Assembly: GCF_904846685.1 (NCBI RefSeq)
Contig: NZ_CAJHBQ010000001.1
Coordinates: 186,001 to 250,000 of the forward strand
Direction of reading: 5' to 3'
DNA length: 64,000 nucleotides
Source: Psychrobacter submarinus
Lineage (GTDB): Bacteria; Pseudomonadota; Gammaproteobacteria; Pseudomonadales; Moraxellaceae
Positions 49,603 through 58,375 of this stretch are shown in pieces. Both the position numbers and the translations under genes were made by a program. Below the pieces are notes generated by a model, which was not told the DNA's origin, searched no databases, and was given only the letters and a program-made list of their open reading frames with translations. Numbering within the stretch: position 1 is the first letter of the stretch; each line of letters starts with the position of its first letter.

Positions 49603-49941
49603 ATGGACAATTCAAAATCACCACTACCAGAAGAGATGGACAGCATTCATAGTAATAAAAGCACTGATATGGACCGTGATAATCAACTTGTCGATCTAGA
49701 CAACGATATGCTGCGCACTATTGATAATGATGATGTGATTGACAATAGTGCCGGATTTGATAACTCAGAAGTCGGTACCAATGCCACTCAGCGCTTAACG
49801 CCTATGCATCGACAAAATGTCGATGAAGCTACTGTCGAGAACGTGTTAGTACAAGATAACTTAGACGATGACACGTATCCTAGTATAGTCGACATCGCTG
49901 ATAAGGAAGCTGCCGAGCGCAGTAATGATGATGATTTTTAA
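49603..49941 (+). CDS. Acidic orphan protein (112 aa)
   Basis: Strong AAGGAAG before the ATG and a perfect terminator after the stop mark it as a real gene. The product is highly acidic, with Asp and Asn in runs (DMDRDNQLVDLDNDMLRTID, DDVIDNS), few hydrophobic residues, no signal peptide and no Cys. It is probably intrinsically disordered. I recognise no family; it looks like a genus-restricted protein. Confidence 0.75.
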   Translation: MDNSKSPLPEEMDSIHSNKSTDMDRDNQLVDLDNDMLRTIDNDDVIDNSAGFDNSEVGTNATQRLTPMHRQNVDEATVENVLVQDNLDDDTYPSIVDIADKEAAERSNDDDF

Positions 49942-49985
49942 TAGAATAATTATTTGATTACTCAGGCTAAGTTGTAAACAGCCAC

Positions 49986-50023
49986 AAAAAAACACGCTCA
50001 ATTCAAATTGAGCGTGTTTTTTT
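49986..50023. terminator. Strong bidirectional terminator
   Basis: A perfect stem, A7-CACGCTCAATT with AATTGAGCGTG-T7, and a 2-base loop. It serves both the acidic orphan gene (plus) and hemH (minus). Confidence 0.93.
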
Positions 50024-50043
50024 GTTTTAAAAGCAGTAATCAC

Positions 50044-51063
50044 CTACACCCAGCCCTCAAGCGTGCCCGCCCAGCCTTTCACCAGCGGCGCACTCATTGC
50101 TTCTAACAAGTCGATATGCGCCTCATCCATGTTCAGCGCTGGGATATAATGATACTCCTCACCGCCCGCCTCAATGAAGTTATCACGGTTCTCAATCGCC
50201 AGCTCCTCTAGTGTCTCCAGACAATCTGCCGAAAACGCCGGGCTGATGATCTGTACCGACTTGACGCCAGACTTCGCCCAGTCATCTAGCACCACATCGG
50301 TATAAGGCTTGACCCACTCTTGCTTGCCAAAGCGCGATTGAAAGCTGATAATCCACTCATCCGCGCTCAGACCTAGCTCCTGCGCGACTTGCGCGGCGGT
50401 ACATTTGCAGCGGCTTGGATAAGGGTCACCTTTATCGGCGTAGGGCTGCGGGATACCATGAAAGCTAAACATCAGCTTTTCAGGCTTGCCGTGCTTGGCT
50501 TGGAAGCGGCGAATGCTATCAGCCAAGGCCTTGATATATAGCGGATGCGCGAAGTAGTCTTTGACAATGGTGTAATTGGGCAGATTGCGCTGCTTGAGCG
50601 CCCACTTATTGATCGCATCATAGACCGCGCCACTTGAGGTCGCTGAATACTGCGGAAACACTGGCAGCAAGACAAAATGATCGACGCCCTCGCCGCGCAG
50701 TTTATCCATGACATCAGGCAGGCCCGGATTACCATAGCTCATCGCTGGATGTACGGTGACTCGAAACGGCGCATTTGCCGATGCCAAGCGCGGCTCTAGC
50801 TGCTCAGCTTGAGCGTTTAAGATATTGCGCATCGGTGAGTCGCCATCCCAAATACTTGCGTAAGCTTCCGCCACGCGCTTAGGGCGGCTAGGTAATACAA
50901 ACAGATTGAGAATAATCGCCCACAGGAATCTTGGAATCTCAATCACACGCGGATCGGACAAAAACTGACGCAAATAGCGACGTACCGCAGGCGCGGTCGG
51001 TGCGTCTGGTGTACCTAGATTGATCAACAACACAGCAATACGCGGAGGCAGTTTAGGTTTCAT
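50044..51063 (-). CDS. hemH: Ferrochelatase
   Basis: Inserts ferrous iron into protoporphyrin IX, the last step of haem synthesis, at the inner membrane face. 339 residues. It starts [31 protein letters not shown] in pieces typical of the family. The metal His is in [18 protein letters not shown], and the catalytic Glu lies in [17 protein letters not shown]. The [15 protein letters not shown] stretch does not show a complete [2Fe-2S] cluster site. It converges with the acidic orphan gene and is divergent from metX. Confidence 0.97.
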   Translation of the reverse strand: MKPKLPPRIAVLLINLGTPDAPTAPAVRRYLRQFLSDPRVIEIPRFLWAIILNLFVLPSRPKRVAEAYASIWDGDSPMRNILNAQAEQLEPRLASANAPFRVTVHPAMSYGNPGLPDVMDKLRGEGVDHFVLLPVFPQYSATSSGAVYDAINKWALKQRNLPNYTIVKDYFAHPLYIKALADSIRRFQAKHGKPEKLMFSFHGIPQPYADKGDPYPSRCKCTAAQVAQELGLSADEWIISFQSRFGKQEWVKPYTDVVLDDWAKSGVKSVQIISPAFSADCLETLEELAIENRDNFIEAGGEEYHYIPALNMDEAHIDLLEAMSAPLVKGWAGTLEGWV

Positions 51064-51359
51064 AGCAGCCCATTATTTGAATAAAGTTTATGAAGGGTTT
51101 GATAAGGTTCTCGCTACCTTTTCTTAAACATCTTAAGCTATACTTAATGATACTAAGCTGTTTTTGTGTTGCTTAGTGTAGCATTTTATCGTCTATATAC
51201 GCAGGAGAAATGCCGCTCGTTTGCCCTTTGCCGCTTTGCCTTTTTAAACCCTGATAATCTAGGTTGTACTCGCAGGCGCATCGCCATACAATAGACAGCA
51301 TCGGCAATGAGCATAGCGCTGTATTTGCCCCTATAAAAACGTCATCTTGCGAGGTAGCT

Positions 51360-52778
51360 TTGAGCGTACGTTCTGATACTAACATCCCTTCGACTAACCA
51401 TTCTTCGACCGATAACGACTTTGAGGCGTCCTCCAACGGACAGCGCCAAAAAAGCGCAAAAGGTCCAAAAGGATCAGTAGGCTTAATCACGCCTAAGACG
51501 ATGCACTTCTCCGAGCCGCTGACTTTGGAGTGTAATCGCACTTTGCCATCCTTTGATCTGGTCTATGAGACTTATGGCACCTTGAATGCAGACAAGTCGA
51601 ATGCGATTTTGATCTGTCATGCCTTATCTGGCAGTCATCATGCTGCTGGCTACTATAATGAGGACGATAAAAAAGCCGGCTGGTGGGATAATATGATCGG
51701 CCCTAATAAAGCCATCAATACCAATCAGTTCTATGTGGTGTGCGTTAACAATATCGGTAGCTGTTTTGGCTCTACTGGCCCGACCACTGTCAATCCTGAG
51801 AGCGATGACGGACAAGTCTATGGCCCTGACTTTCCGCTGATCACCATCAAAGATTGGGTCAAAACCCAAGCCATGCTCTCTGATCGCTTAGGCATCGATA
51901 TCTGGCATGCTATCGTTGGCGGCTCGATGGGCGGTATGCAAGCCATGCAGTGGTCCGTGGACTATCCTGATCGCCTTAAACGCTGTGTGGTCATCGCCTG
52001 TACGCCGAAGCTCTCCGCGCAAAACATCGCCTTTAACGAAGTGGCGCGGCAGTCTATCTTGTCAGATCCTGACTTTATGGGCGGACGCTATCTACAAGCA
52101 GGCACGTACCCTAAGCGCGGCTTGATACTGGCGCGGATGGTCGGTCATATCACTTATCTAACCGATGATGCGATGAAAGCTAAGTTCGGCCGCGACCTAA
52201 AGTCCGGCAAGTTTATGTACGGCTACGATGTCGAGTTTCAGGTTGAGAGCTACCTGCGTTATCAAGGCGAGCGCTTTAGTAAAAACTTCGATGCCAATAC
52301 TTATCTTTTGATGACCAAAGCCTTAGACTATTTTGATCCAACGCGTGGCTATCAAGCACAAATCGAGCAGCAAGCGCTAAGTGATAATGAGACCAAGCAG
52401 CAAAGTATCGATCAGGTGATAGCAGACGCTGAACAAGAGGTCGAAGAAGCTGCTGTGCTAGAGGATGAGGATTCTGTTGAGCTCAATGATTTAAAGACTG
52501 CCTTTGCTCATGCGCAGTGCCAGTATCTGATTGTATCGTTTACCACCGATTGGCGCTTCGCTCCTGAGCGCTCACAAGAGATTGTCGACGCGCTAATGGC
52601 GACAGGTAAACCGGTCAGCTATACCAATATCGACGCGCCGCATGGTCACGATTCTTTTCTTTTCGATATCCCGCGCTATATGGGGGCTATCAAAGGCTTT
52701 TTGACGGCGCCGTTTATCAGCGATCATAACACTACAGACAAGCAACAGCCCAATCAGCTAACAGGAGCGCGCTCATGA
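51360..52778 (+). CDS. metX: Homoserine O-acyltransferase, MetX family
   Basis: Acylates homoserine for methionine synthesis. An alpha/beta-hydrolase with nucleophile [12 protein letters not shown], Asp in [16 protein letters not shown] and His in [10 protein letters not shown], plus [13 protein letters not shown]. No ATG precedes the core. The frame opens with TTG at 51264, but TTG at 51360 has GAGG five bases upstream and is preferred (472 aa). Relative to usual family length it carries an N-terminal Ser/Asn/Lys-rich extension and an acidic insertion of about 40 residues before the DWRF motif (around residues 345-385). MetX enzymes linked to MetW in gammaproteobacteria may be succinyl- rather than acetyltransferases; the acyl donor is not decided here. 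It overlaps metW by ATGA. Confidence 0.92.
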   Translation: MSVRSDTNIPSTNHSSTDNDFEASSNGQRQKSAKGPKGSVGLITPKTMHFSEPLTLECNRTLPSFDLVYETYGTLNADKSNAILICHALSGSHHAAGYYNEDDKKAGWWDNMIGPNKAINTNQFYVVCVNNIGSCFGSTGPTTVNPESDDGQVYGPDFPLITIKDWVKTQAMLSDRLGIDIWHAIVGGSMGGMQAMQWSVDYPDRLKRCVVIACTPKLSAQNIAFNEVARQSILSDPDFMGGRYLQAGTYPKRGLILARMVGHITYLTDDAMKAKFGRDLKSGKFMYGYDVEFQVESYLRYQGERFSKNFDANTYLLMTKALDYFDPTRGYQAQIEQQALSDNETKQQSIDQVIADAEQEVEEAAVLEDEDSVELNDLKTAFAHAQCQYLIVSFTTDWRFAPERSQEIVDALMATGKPVSYTNIDAPHGHDSFLFDIPRYMGAIKGFLTAPFISDHNTTDKQQPNQLTGARS

Positions 52779-53383
52779 GAATGGATTATCAACTCGCTGA
52801 GCGCTGGATTGCGCCGCGCTCGCACATCTTAGACTTAGGCTGTGGTAATGGTGAGCTACTCGCGCACTTACAGCAGCAGCTAGGCGTTAGCGGCTATGGC
52901 ATTGAAATCGATGAGCACAAAATAAACGAGGCCATCGGCAAAGGCTTATCTATCGTCGAACAAGATCTCAACGATGGCCTTGAGCGCTTCGCAGATGACA
53001 GCTTCGATACCGTGGTGATGGCGCGAGCGCTACAAGCGGTCAAAAACCCTGACGAGCTGCTCCTCGATATGCTGCGCGTCGGCCGTGAAGCAGTGATTAC
53101 CTTTCCCAACTTCGCCCACTGGCAAAACCGGATTCATTTAGGACTCAAAGGCATGATGCCGGTCTCAGAAGCCCTGCCCTATGAATGGTACAACACCCCG
53201 AACATTCATCTATGTACCTTCAAGGACTTTGAGCAGCTGTGCGCTAAGCATAATATTCGTATTCTTAACCGTTTTGCGGTGAGCGACTCTGAAAAAGGCT
53301 ATGCGCCGCTTATGTCAACCTTAGTGCGTCAAGCGCCAAACTTGCTAGCGGATGTGGCTATTTACCGAGTGACTAAAGCTTAG
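52775..53383 (+). CDS. metW: Methionine biosynthesis protein MetW (class I methyltransferase fold)
   Basis: 202 residues. AdoMet-binding fold with [17 protein letters not shown] (about 19-35), acidic [12 protein letters not shown] and the family stretch [20 protein letters not shown] followed by [14 protein letters not shown]. MetW is required with MetX for homoserine acylation in several proteobacteria; it probably acts by complex formation. The start overlaps the metX stop (ATGA), so the two are translationally coupled. Confidence 0.95.
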   Translation: MRMDYQLAERWIAPRSHILDLGCGNGELLAHLQQQLGVSGYGIEIDEHKINEAIGKGLSIVEQDLNDGLERFADDSFDTVVMARALQAVKNPDELLLDMLRVGREAVITFPNFAHWQNRIHLGLKGMMPVSEALPYEWYNTPNIHLCTFKDFEQLCAKHNIRILNRFAVSDSEKGYAPLMSTLVRQAPNLLADVAIYRVTKA

Positions 53384-53794
53384 AGCATTTAATAATTTTA
53401 AAGACAGTGGTAATAACTAAGCGCCGTAACTCTCATAAAATAGGAATAAATAAGGTTACAAAGTAGGTTATAGACTTGTGGCAATAAGTCACGCCAATGT
53501 AACTCTATGATTTTATTGGCTTCCTGCGGCGCCCAACTGTGGTAAAAGTAGGTAATTAGTATTTGAGTTTCGTAACTTTGAGTGTTAAGCTTACAAAATA
53601 TTGTCAATGACAACCCATTTTCGACCGTTTATCTGGCGCTTTAGTATAAGCGATATGGCTAAAAAGGACTTTACCCCAGCCGCTACCCTAAGATAAGCTC
53701 AAGCATATTTATTTATTACTTATTCAACAACGATATTACTCAAACGAAGATATTGTTTGTTCGCTCATTACTCACTGCCTATTTTGGAGCCGCT
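53384..53794. other. Intergenic region after metW
   Basis: 411 AT-rich bases. No intrinsic terminator for metXW, no repeat and no supported small gene was seen. A 71-codon minus-strand frame (53398-53613) has no family resemblance and is not called. Confidence 0.5.
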
Positions 53795-54376
53795 ATGAAA
53801 CTCTTAAAAGCTGCCTTATTCACCGCTCTATTTTCTTGTGCTGGCCTAGCCAATGCTGAGCTAATCTCAAACGTACCGCTTGATACCTCACGTTTTGAGC
53901 TAATGTCAGTTAGTGATTTATCTGCTCGCGCTGCCCAAGGTAGCGATCACGCGCAGTTCTATCTTGCCAAGCGTCTACAAAAAGGCCAAGGCGTCAAGCA
54001 AAACACGCAGCAAGCGATCCAGTGGTACACCCGCGCCGCCGAGCAAGGCGTTGCTCCTGCTCAGCTCAATCTAGCGATTATGTATCTTCGCGGTGAAGGT
54101 GTTCAGCCAAACATCCAGCAGGCGCGTAAATGGTTAGAAAAAGCAGCCATGCGCGGCGACAACCGTGCCAGCTATACGCTTGCGCTACTCGATGAGAAGC
54201 AAAAAAACCTAGTCGACGCTTATAAGTGGTATGACCTAGCGGCTCGTGATGGCATGCTAGATGAAAAGGTACGTAATAAAGCGCGCGGCAAAATCGGTCA
54301 GTTAGCGCTTAACTTATCCTCTTCTGATATCGCAAGCGCTCGTAGCCAAGCGGATACTTGGTTTCAGAGTAAATAA
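53795..54376 (+). CDS. Exported Sel1-repeat protein
   Basis: 193 residues. A signal peptide ends GLANA/ELIS. Three Sel1-like (TPR-like) repeats lie at about residues 46-81, 82-117 and 118-150, recognised by AQGSDHAQFYLAKRLQKG, AAEQGVAPAQLNLAIMYLRG and AMRGDNRASYTLALL. A helical tail follows. It is probably periplasmic and mediates protein contacts. ATG at 53795 is chosen because GGAG lies six bases upstream; the frame also opens at TTG 53753. It ends in its own terminator. Confidence 0.9.
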   Translation: MKLLKAALFTALFSCAGLANAELISNVPLDTSRFELMSVSDLSARAAQGSDHAQFYLAKRLQKGQGVKQNTQQAIQWYTRAAEQGVAPAQLNLAIMYLRGEGVQPNIQQARKWLEKAAMRGDNRASYTLALLDEKQKNLVDAYKWYDLAARDGMLDEKVRNKARGKIGQLALNLSSSDIASARSQADTWFQSK

Positions 54377-54428
54377 ATCGGCGTCAATAAAGCAAGTAAG
54401 CTTTGGCGCAGATGTCGTTTACCAATAG

Positions 54429-54453
54429 ATCCAGCCTTTGTGCTGGATTTTTT
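54429..54453 (+). terminator. Intrinsic terminator of the Sel1-repeat gene
   Basis: ATCCAGC pairs with GCTGGAT (6-base loop) followed by six T. The same stem recurs at 55158-55186. Confidence 0.9.
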
Positions 54454-54605
54454 ATGGCTATAAAATAAGCGCTCAGCATCATTTAAGGACTGACGCCAAT
54501 AGATGAAATTTGCTACTATCTATCCTATTATTAGCGAATCTTTTGCTAACACATATTTTGTTAGCCCATACTTTATTCAAATACCGTTATGCAGGTGATC
54601 CCATT

Positions 54606-55139
54606 ATGGCCAAAAATGCCTTACAAGCGCAGCTCCTAAAAGCAGGTCTAGTAGACGATAAAAAAGCCAAAAAAATCAGCAAACAAGCTCAGCACGCCAA
54701 GCGAACTGGCGACGCTGCGGCTACTGAAAGCAAAAAAGCCCTAGCCGCCGCGCAAGCTGAAAAGGCTGAAAAGGATCTCAAGCTCAATCAGCAAAAGCAG
54801 CAGCAGTTAGAAGAAAAAACCCTACGCGCCAATATCATTCAGATGATAAAGCAGCATCAAATCACCGAGACCGATGGCGAGGTCAGCTATCAGTTCGTCG
54901 ATGACTCTAAGATTAAGAAGATTTACACCACGCAGAAGCTCTACGAGCAAATCGTCGCAGGTTTTGTGGTCATCGCGCGCTTAGAAGACGACTACGCACT
55001 ACTGCCGCGACCGCTTGCTGATCGTATCAATGCTAAGTTAGAGGGCTTCATCGTAGTGTCGAATGATAAGTCCGAGAATGAGATGGAAGAAGATGATCCA
55101 TACGCGGCGTATGTGATTCCTGATGATTTGATGTGGTAG
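54606..55139 (+). CDS. yaiL: DUF2058 (YaiL-like) protein
   Basis: 177 residues. It starts MAKNALQAQLLKAGLVDDKK, the hallmark of DUF2058. A Lys/Ala/Gln/Glu-rich coiled coil (about 20-75) follows, then a folded C-terminal part with EVSYQFVDDSKIKKIYT, IVAGFVVIARLEDDYALLP and DDPYAAYVIPDDLMW. The basic helix suggests nucleic-acid or ribosome association, as reported for YaiL-type proteins. ATG at 54606 is chosen with AGGTG upstream; the longer hydrophobic frame from 54510 is unlikely to be translated. Confidence 0.9.
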   Translation: MAKNALQAQLLKAGLVDDKKAKKISKQAQHAKRTGDAAATESKKALAAAQAEKAEKDLKLNQQKQQQLEEKTLRANIIQMIKQHQITETDGEVSYQFVDDSKIKKIYTTQKLYEQIVAGFVVIARLEDDYALLPRPLADRINAKLEGFIVVSNDKSENEMEEDDPYAAYVIPDDLMW

Positions 55140-55504
55140 TTCGTTATAGTAGATAAGAAAAATCCAGCTTAGATGCTGGATTTTTTATTCTTAAGCCTTA
55201 TTGAGAACTTGAGTCATAGTATAGTCGATACCCTTCAAAAATGACGTAGCGCTGCTGCGATGTTTCTTTTGAATAACAGTTATGCAGCGTCGAACAATAA
55301 CAGCACGCAAGCAAAATTTATACTAATAGTTTTACTGCAAACTGACTATATCAGCAATAAAATATTCAAAAATTGAGCCAAATTTGCTACACTACGCCCG
55401 CGCTAACCAATTCCACAATCAGGTTAGTGTTATTGCTAGTATTAGATAGCTATCCTAAATGAATCAACGCACTAGGTTTACGTCCTAGCCCGCAGGAGAC
55501 CCGT
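55140..55504. other. Intergenic region before trhO
   Basis: 365 bases. Only the terminator at 55158-55186 is clear. The last 130 bases are AT-rich and probably promoter DNA; no consensus pair is good enough to call. Confidence 0.5.
55158..55186 (+). terminator. Intrinsic terminator of the yaiL-like gene
   Basis: AAAAATCCAGC pairs with GCTGGATTTTTT, 6-base loop. The core stem is identical to the terminator at 54429-54453. Confidence 0.9.
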
Positions 55505-56545
55505 ATGAGCACCAACAACCCCACTGCAACATCAGCACCCGCCTACGATAGCGAAACCAACAATATCGTTGTCGCGGCGCTTTATAAGTTTACTCGCTTC
55601 GATAATTATGAAGACTATCGCCAGCCCATTTTAGATACCATGCTGAGTAACGATGTCAAAGGCACATTGTTGATTGCCAGCGAGGGCATCAACGGGACGA
55701 TTTCAGGCACACGCTCGGGCATCGATAGTGTCTTAGATTACTTGCGTAACATCGAAGCGGTTGGCAGCTTTACCTTTAAAGAGTCTTATACCAACGAGCA
55801 GCCGTTTTATCGCACCAAAGTGAAGCTCAAAAAAGAGATCGTCACGATGGGCGTCGAAGATATTGACCCTTTGCAGTCGGTTGGGCGCTACGTCAAACCA
55901 AAAGACTGGAACGCGCTGATCTCTGATCCAGAAGTCATCCTCATCGATACCCGTAACGATTATGAAGTGCAAATCGGCACCTTTGAAAATGCCATTAACC
56001 CTAATACTGAGACCTTTCGCGAGTTTCCAGAATACGTGGCAAAAGAGCTCGATCCTACCAAGCATAAAAAGGTGGCGATGTTCTGCACTGGCGGTATCCG
56101 CTGCGAAAAATCCACCGCTTATATGCGCGAGCAAGGCTTTGAAGAGGTCTATCACTTAGAGGGCGGCATCTTAAAGTATTTAGAAGAAGTGCAAAAAGAA
56201 GACTCTATGTGGCAAGGCGACTGCTTCGTCTTTGATAATCGCGTCTCGGTCAATCACGACCTAGAAAAAGGCGATTATGAGCAATGCTTTGCTTGCCGGA
56301 TGCCGATCACTGTTGATGACATGCAAAGCCCCGCTTATAGTAAAGGTGAGTCTTGCCCGCATTGTATCGGTAAAGCGACCGACGAGCAAAAAGCGCGTTT
56401 TCGCGAGCGTGAGCGGCAGATGCAATTAGCTAAGGCTCGCGGTGAAGCGCACATCGGTAGCGAAGTCAAAGAGGTGATGGAAAAACGTAAAATGGCAAAA
56501 GAAGAAGCACGTCGTCAGGCAGATGAAGCCAATAACGCAAAGTAG
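55505..56545 (+). CDS. trhO: tRNA uridine(34) hydroxylase, rhodanese family
   Basis: Oxygen-dependent hydroxylation of wobble uridine in tRNA (TrhO/YceA). 346 residues: an N-terminal acylphosphatase-like domain (about 18-120, [17 protein letters not shown]), a central rhodanese domain (about 135-240) with the catalytic loop [16 protein letters not shown] (first Cys about 194), and a C-terminal region with two CxxC pairs (QCFACRMP and SCPHCIG) and a Lys/Arg/Glu-rich tail. GGAG precedes the ATG by six bases. Confidence 0.93.
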   Translation: MSTNNPTATSAPAYDSETNNIVVAALYKFTRFDNYEDYRQPILDTMLSNDVKGTLLIASEGINGTISGTRSGIDSVLDYLRNIEAVGSFTFKESYTNEQPFYRTKVKLKKEIVTMGVEDIDPLQSVGRYVKPKDWNALISDPEVILIDTRNDYEVQIGTFENAINPNTETFREFPEYVAKELDPTKHKKVAMFCTGGIRCEKSTAYMREQGFEEVYHLEGGILKYLEEVQKEDSMWQGDCFVFDNRVSVNHDLEKGDYEQCFACRMPITVDDMQSPAYSKGESCPHCIGKATDEQKARFRERERQMQLAKARGEAHIGSEVKEVMEKRKMAKEEARRQADEANNAK

Positions 56546-56608
56546 TTATATTGTATAGAAGATCGCCTTAGCCCAGCAGCGACCCTATAAAACTTTAATC
56601 GGCAATAT

Positions 56609-56640
56609 AAAAAAGAGACTCACTTAGGAGTCTCTTTTTT
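56609..56640. terminator. Bidirectional terminator between trhO and serA
   Basis: AAAAAAGAGACT pairs with AGTCTCTTTTTT; T runs on both strands. The two genes converge here. Confidence 0.9.
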
Positions 56641-56662
56641 GTCTTAAGCTATAGCCCGTGAC

Positions 56663-57889
56663 TTAGAACAAGATACGCACACGGATCGTTTCTTCGACAT
56701 CTTTGAGCTGATCAAGCGCTGCAGTTGAGTCGTTATAATCGACATCCATCACTAGATAACCGACATCGCCTTCGGTCATAAGGCTTTGCGCTAAGATATT
56801 GATACCCGCTTCGGCGAACAGACGGTTGATTTGCGAGAGGACGCCTGGTACGTTTTTGTGGATGTGTAATAGACGATGCGAGCCTTCTTTAAACGGTATT
56901 GACACTTCTGGGAAGTTGACTGCGGTCGCCGTATCACCTTGGTCTGAGTATTTTACAAACTTCTCAGCCACTTCTAGACCGATATTCTCTTGCGCCTCTT
57001 GCGTTGAGCCGCCGATATGCGGCGTCAAGATGACATTGTCGAACTTACGTAGTGGCGACTCGAACTCTTGATCGGCAGATTTTGGCTCTTTTGGGAATAC
57101 ATCAATCGCCGCGCCGAGCACTTTACCCGACTCGATAACTGCGGCTAGATCATCAATCTCCACACAAGTACCGCGAGCGGCATTGATAAAGTAGCTGCCC
57201 TCTTTCATCTGCGCGAACTGCTCAGCGCCCATCATATAGCGCGTGCTTGGTACGTCTGGTACATGCAAAGTGACGATATCAGCGGTAGAGAGTAGCTCCT
57301 CTAGGCTGCCGACTTGTACCGCGTTACCTAATGGCAGCTTAGTCATCACGTCATGATAAATGACTTTCATACCGAAGCTTTCAGCTAGTACGGATAGCTG
57401 CGAGCCGATAGAGCCGTAGCCGACGATACCGATAGTCTTACCGCGCACTTCGTGCGAGTTTTTGGCAGACTTGCCCCAGCCGCCGCGATGGACGGTCGCA
57501 TTCTTCTCTGGAATACCGCGATACAGCATGATAGCTTCGGCTAATACCAGCTCAGCCACTGAGCGCGTATTGGAATAAGGGGCGTTGAAGACCGGAATAC
57601 CCATCTCGCGTGCCGCTTCAAGATCGACTTGGTTGGTACCAATACAAAAACAGCCAATACCGATGAGTTTCTCAGCTTTTTCTAATACTTGACGCGTGAG
57701 CTGCGTACGCGAGCGAATACCGATGAAATGCGCATCTTTGATTTTTTCGATCAGCTCCTCTTCATCAAGCGCGTGGCTTAAGTATTCGATATTGCTATAA
57801 CCCGCTCCTTCGAGTACTTTTAAAGCGTTTTCATGCAAGCCTTCTAGTAATAGAAAACGAATTTTATCTTTTTGTAATGATAATGCCAT
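56663..57889 (-). CDS. serA: D-3-phosphoglycerate dehydrogenase
   Basis: First committed step of serine synthesis. 408 residues, the ACT-regulated E. coli type. Substrate-binding domain with RSRTQLTRQVLEKA, NAD motif GIVGYGSIGSQLSVLAE, and catalytic Arg (INAARGTCVEI), Glu (FPKEPKS) and His (LTPHIGGSTQEAQENIG). A C-terminal ACT domain (about 338-408) gives serine feedback. Divergently placed to a D-2-hydroxyglutarate dehydrogenase-like gene. SerA of E. coli and Pseudomonas also reduces 2-oxoglutarate to D-2-hydroxyglutarate, so the neighbour is meaningful. Confidence 0.97.
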   Translation of the reverse strand: MALSLQKDKIRFLLLEGLHENALKVLEGAGYSNIEYLSHALDEEELIEKIKDAHFIGIRSRTQLTRQVLEKAEKLIGIGCFCIGTNQVDLEAAREMGIPVFNAPYSNTRSVAELVLAEAIMLYRGIPEKNATVHRGGWGKSAKNSHEVRGKTIGIVGYGSIGSQLSVLAESFGMKVIYHDVMTKLPLGNAVQVGSLEELLSTADIVTLHVPDVPSTRYMMGAEQFAQMKEGSYFINAARGTCVEIDDLAAVIESGKVLGAAIDVFPKEPKSADQEFESPLRKFDNVILTPHIGGSTQEAQENIGLEVAEKFVKYSDQGDTATAVNFPEVSIPFKEGSHRLLHIHKNVPGVLSQINRLFAEAGINILAQSLMTEGDVGYLVMDVDYNDSTAALDQLKDVEETIRVRILF

Positions 57890-58375
57890 ACGAGATCTTT
57901 CCTATGATTTGTTAAGTGAGCAGTTGATTGATAAGTAGGGTGTGAGCCGTGTATCTGCTCGACTCTGTTTAAAGATAATACTACGCTGCTGATATGCCTT
58001 TTTTAGCGTACTGCTTTTACAGACGCTGCGAAACTCATGCCAGTAGTTTGCCCTGACTCTAGTATCAGTCTAAAACTATCGCTTTTAAAACCATCACTTT
58101 TAACACCATCACCGTTCAAACAAGTATGACCATTAAAAAAGTGAAAGCGACGCCCTCTTGTATTATCACTCACTTATGATGAATAAAAACAATGCGCTTA
58201 TATTACACAAAATTGCCCAAGGATGTTAGGGAATAACAGGAATAAGTCGTCATCTTTTTGGTTAATAATGACTATTTGAGCCTTGCATCTGCTTAGATAT
58301 AGCACCGTGATGTGCTAATATTAGACTTATCTCCTCCCCTTTATCTATTGCTACTGCTAAATCGCCGAGACTATT
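57890..58375. other. Divergent intergenic region serA / FAD dehydrogenase
   Basis: 486 bases, likely regulatory for both genes. No convincing -35/-10 pair, palindrome or terminator was seen. A 76-codon minus frame (58262-58489) overlaps the start of the next gene and is not supported. Confidence 0.5.

Noticed and set aside
51064..51359. Possible SAM riboswitch or Met-box upstream of metX
   Set aside because: No SAM-I, SAM-II or SAM/SAH-type core and no convincing MetJ-box tandem could be traced by eye.
53398..53613. 71-codon minus-strand frame after metW
   Set aside because: No start signal, no recognisable motif; the region looks non-coding.
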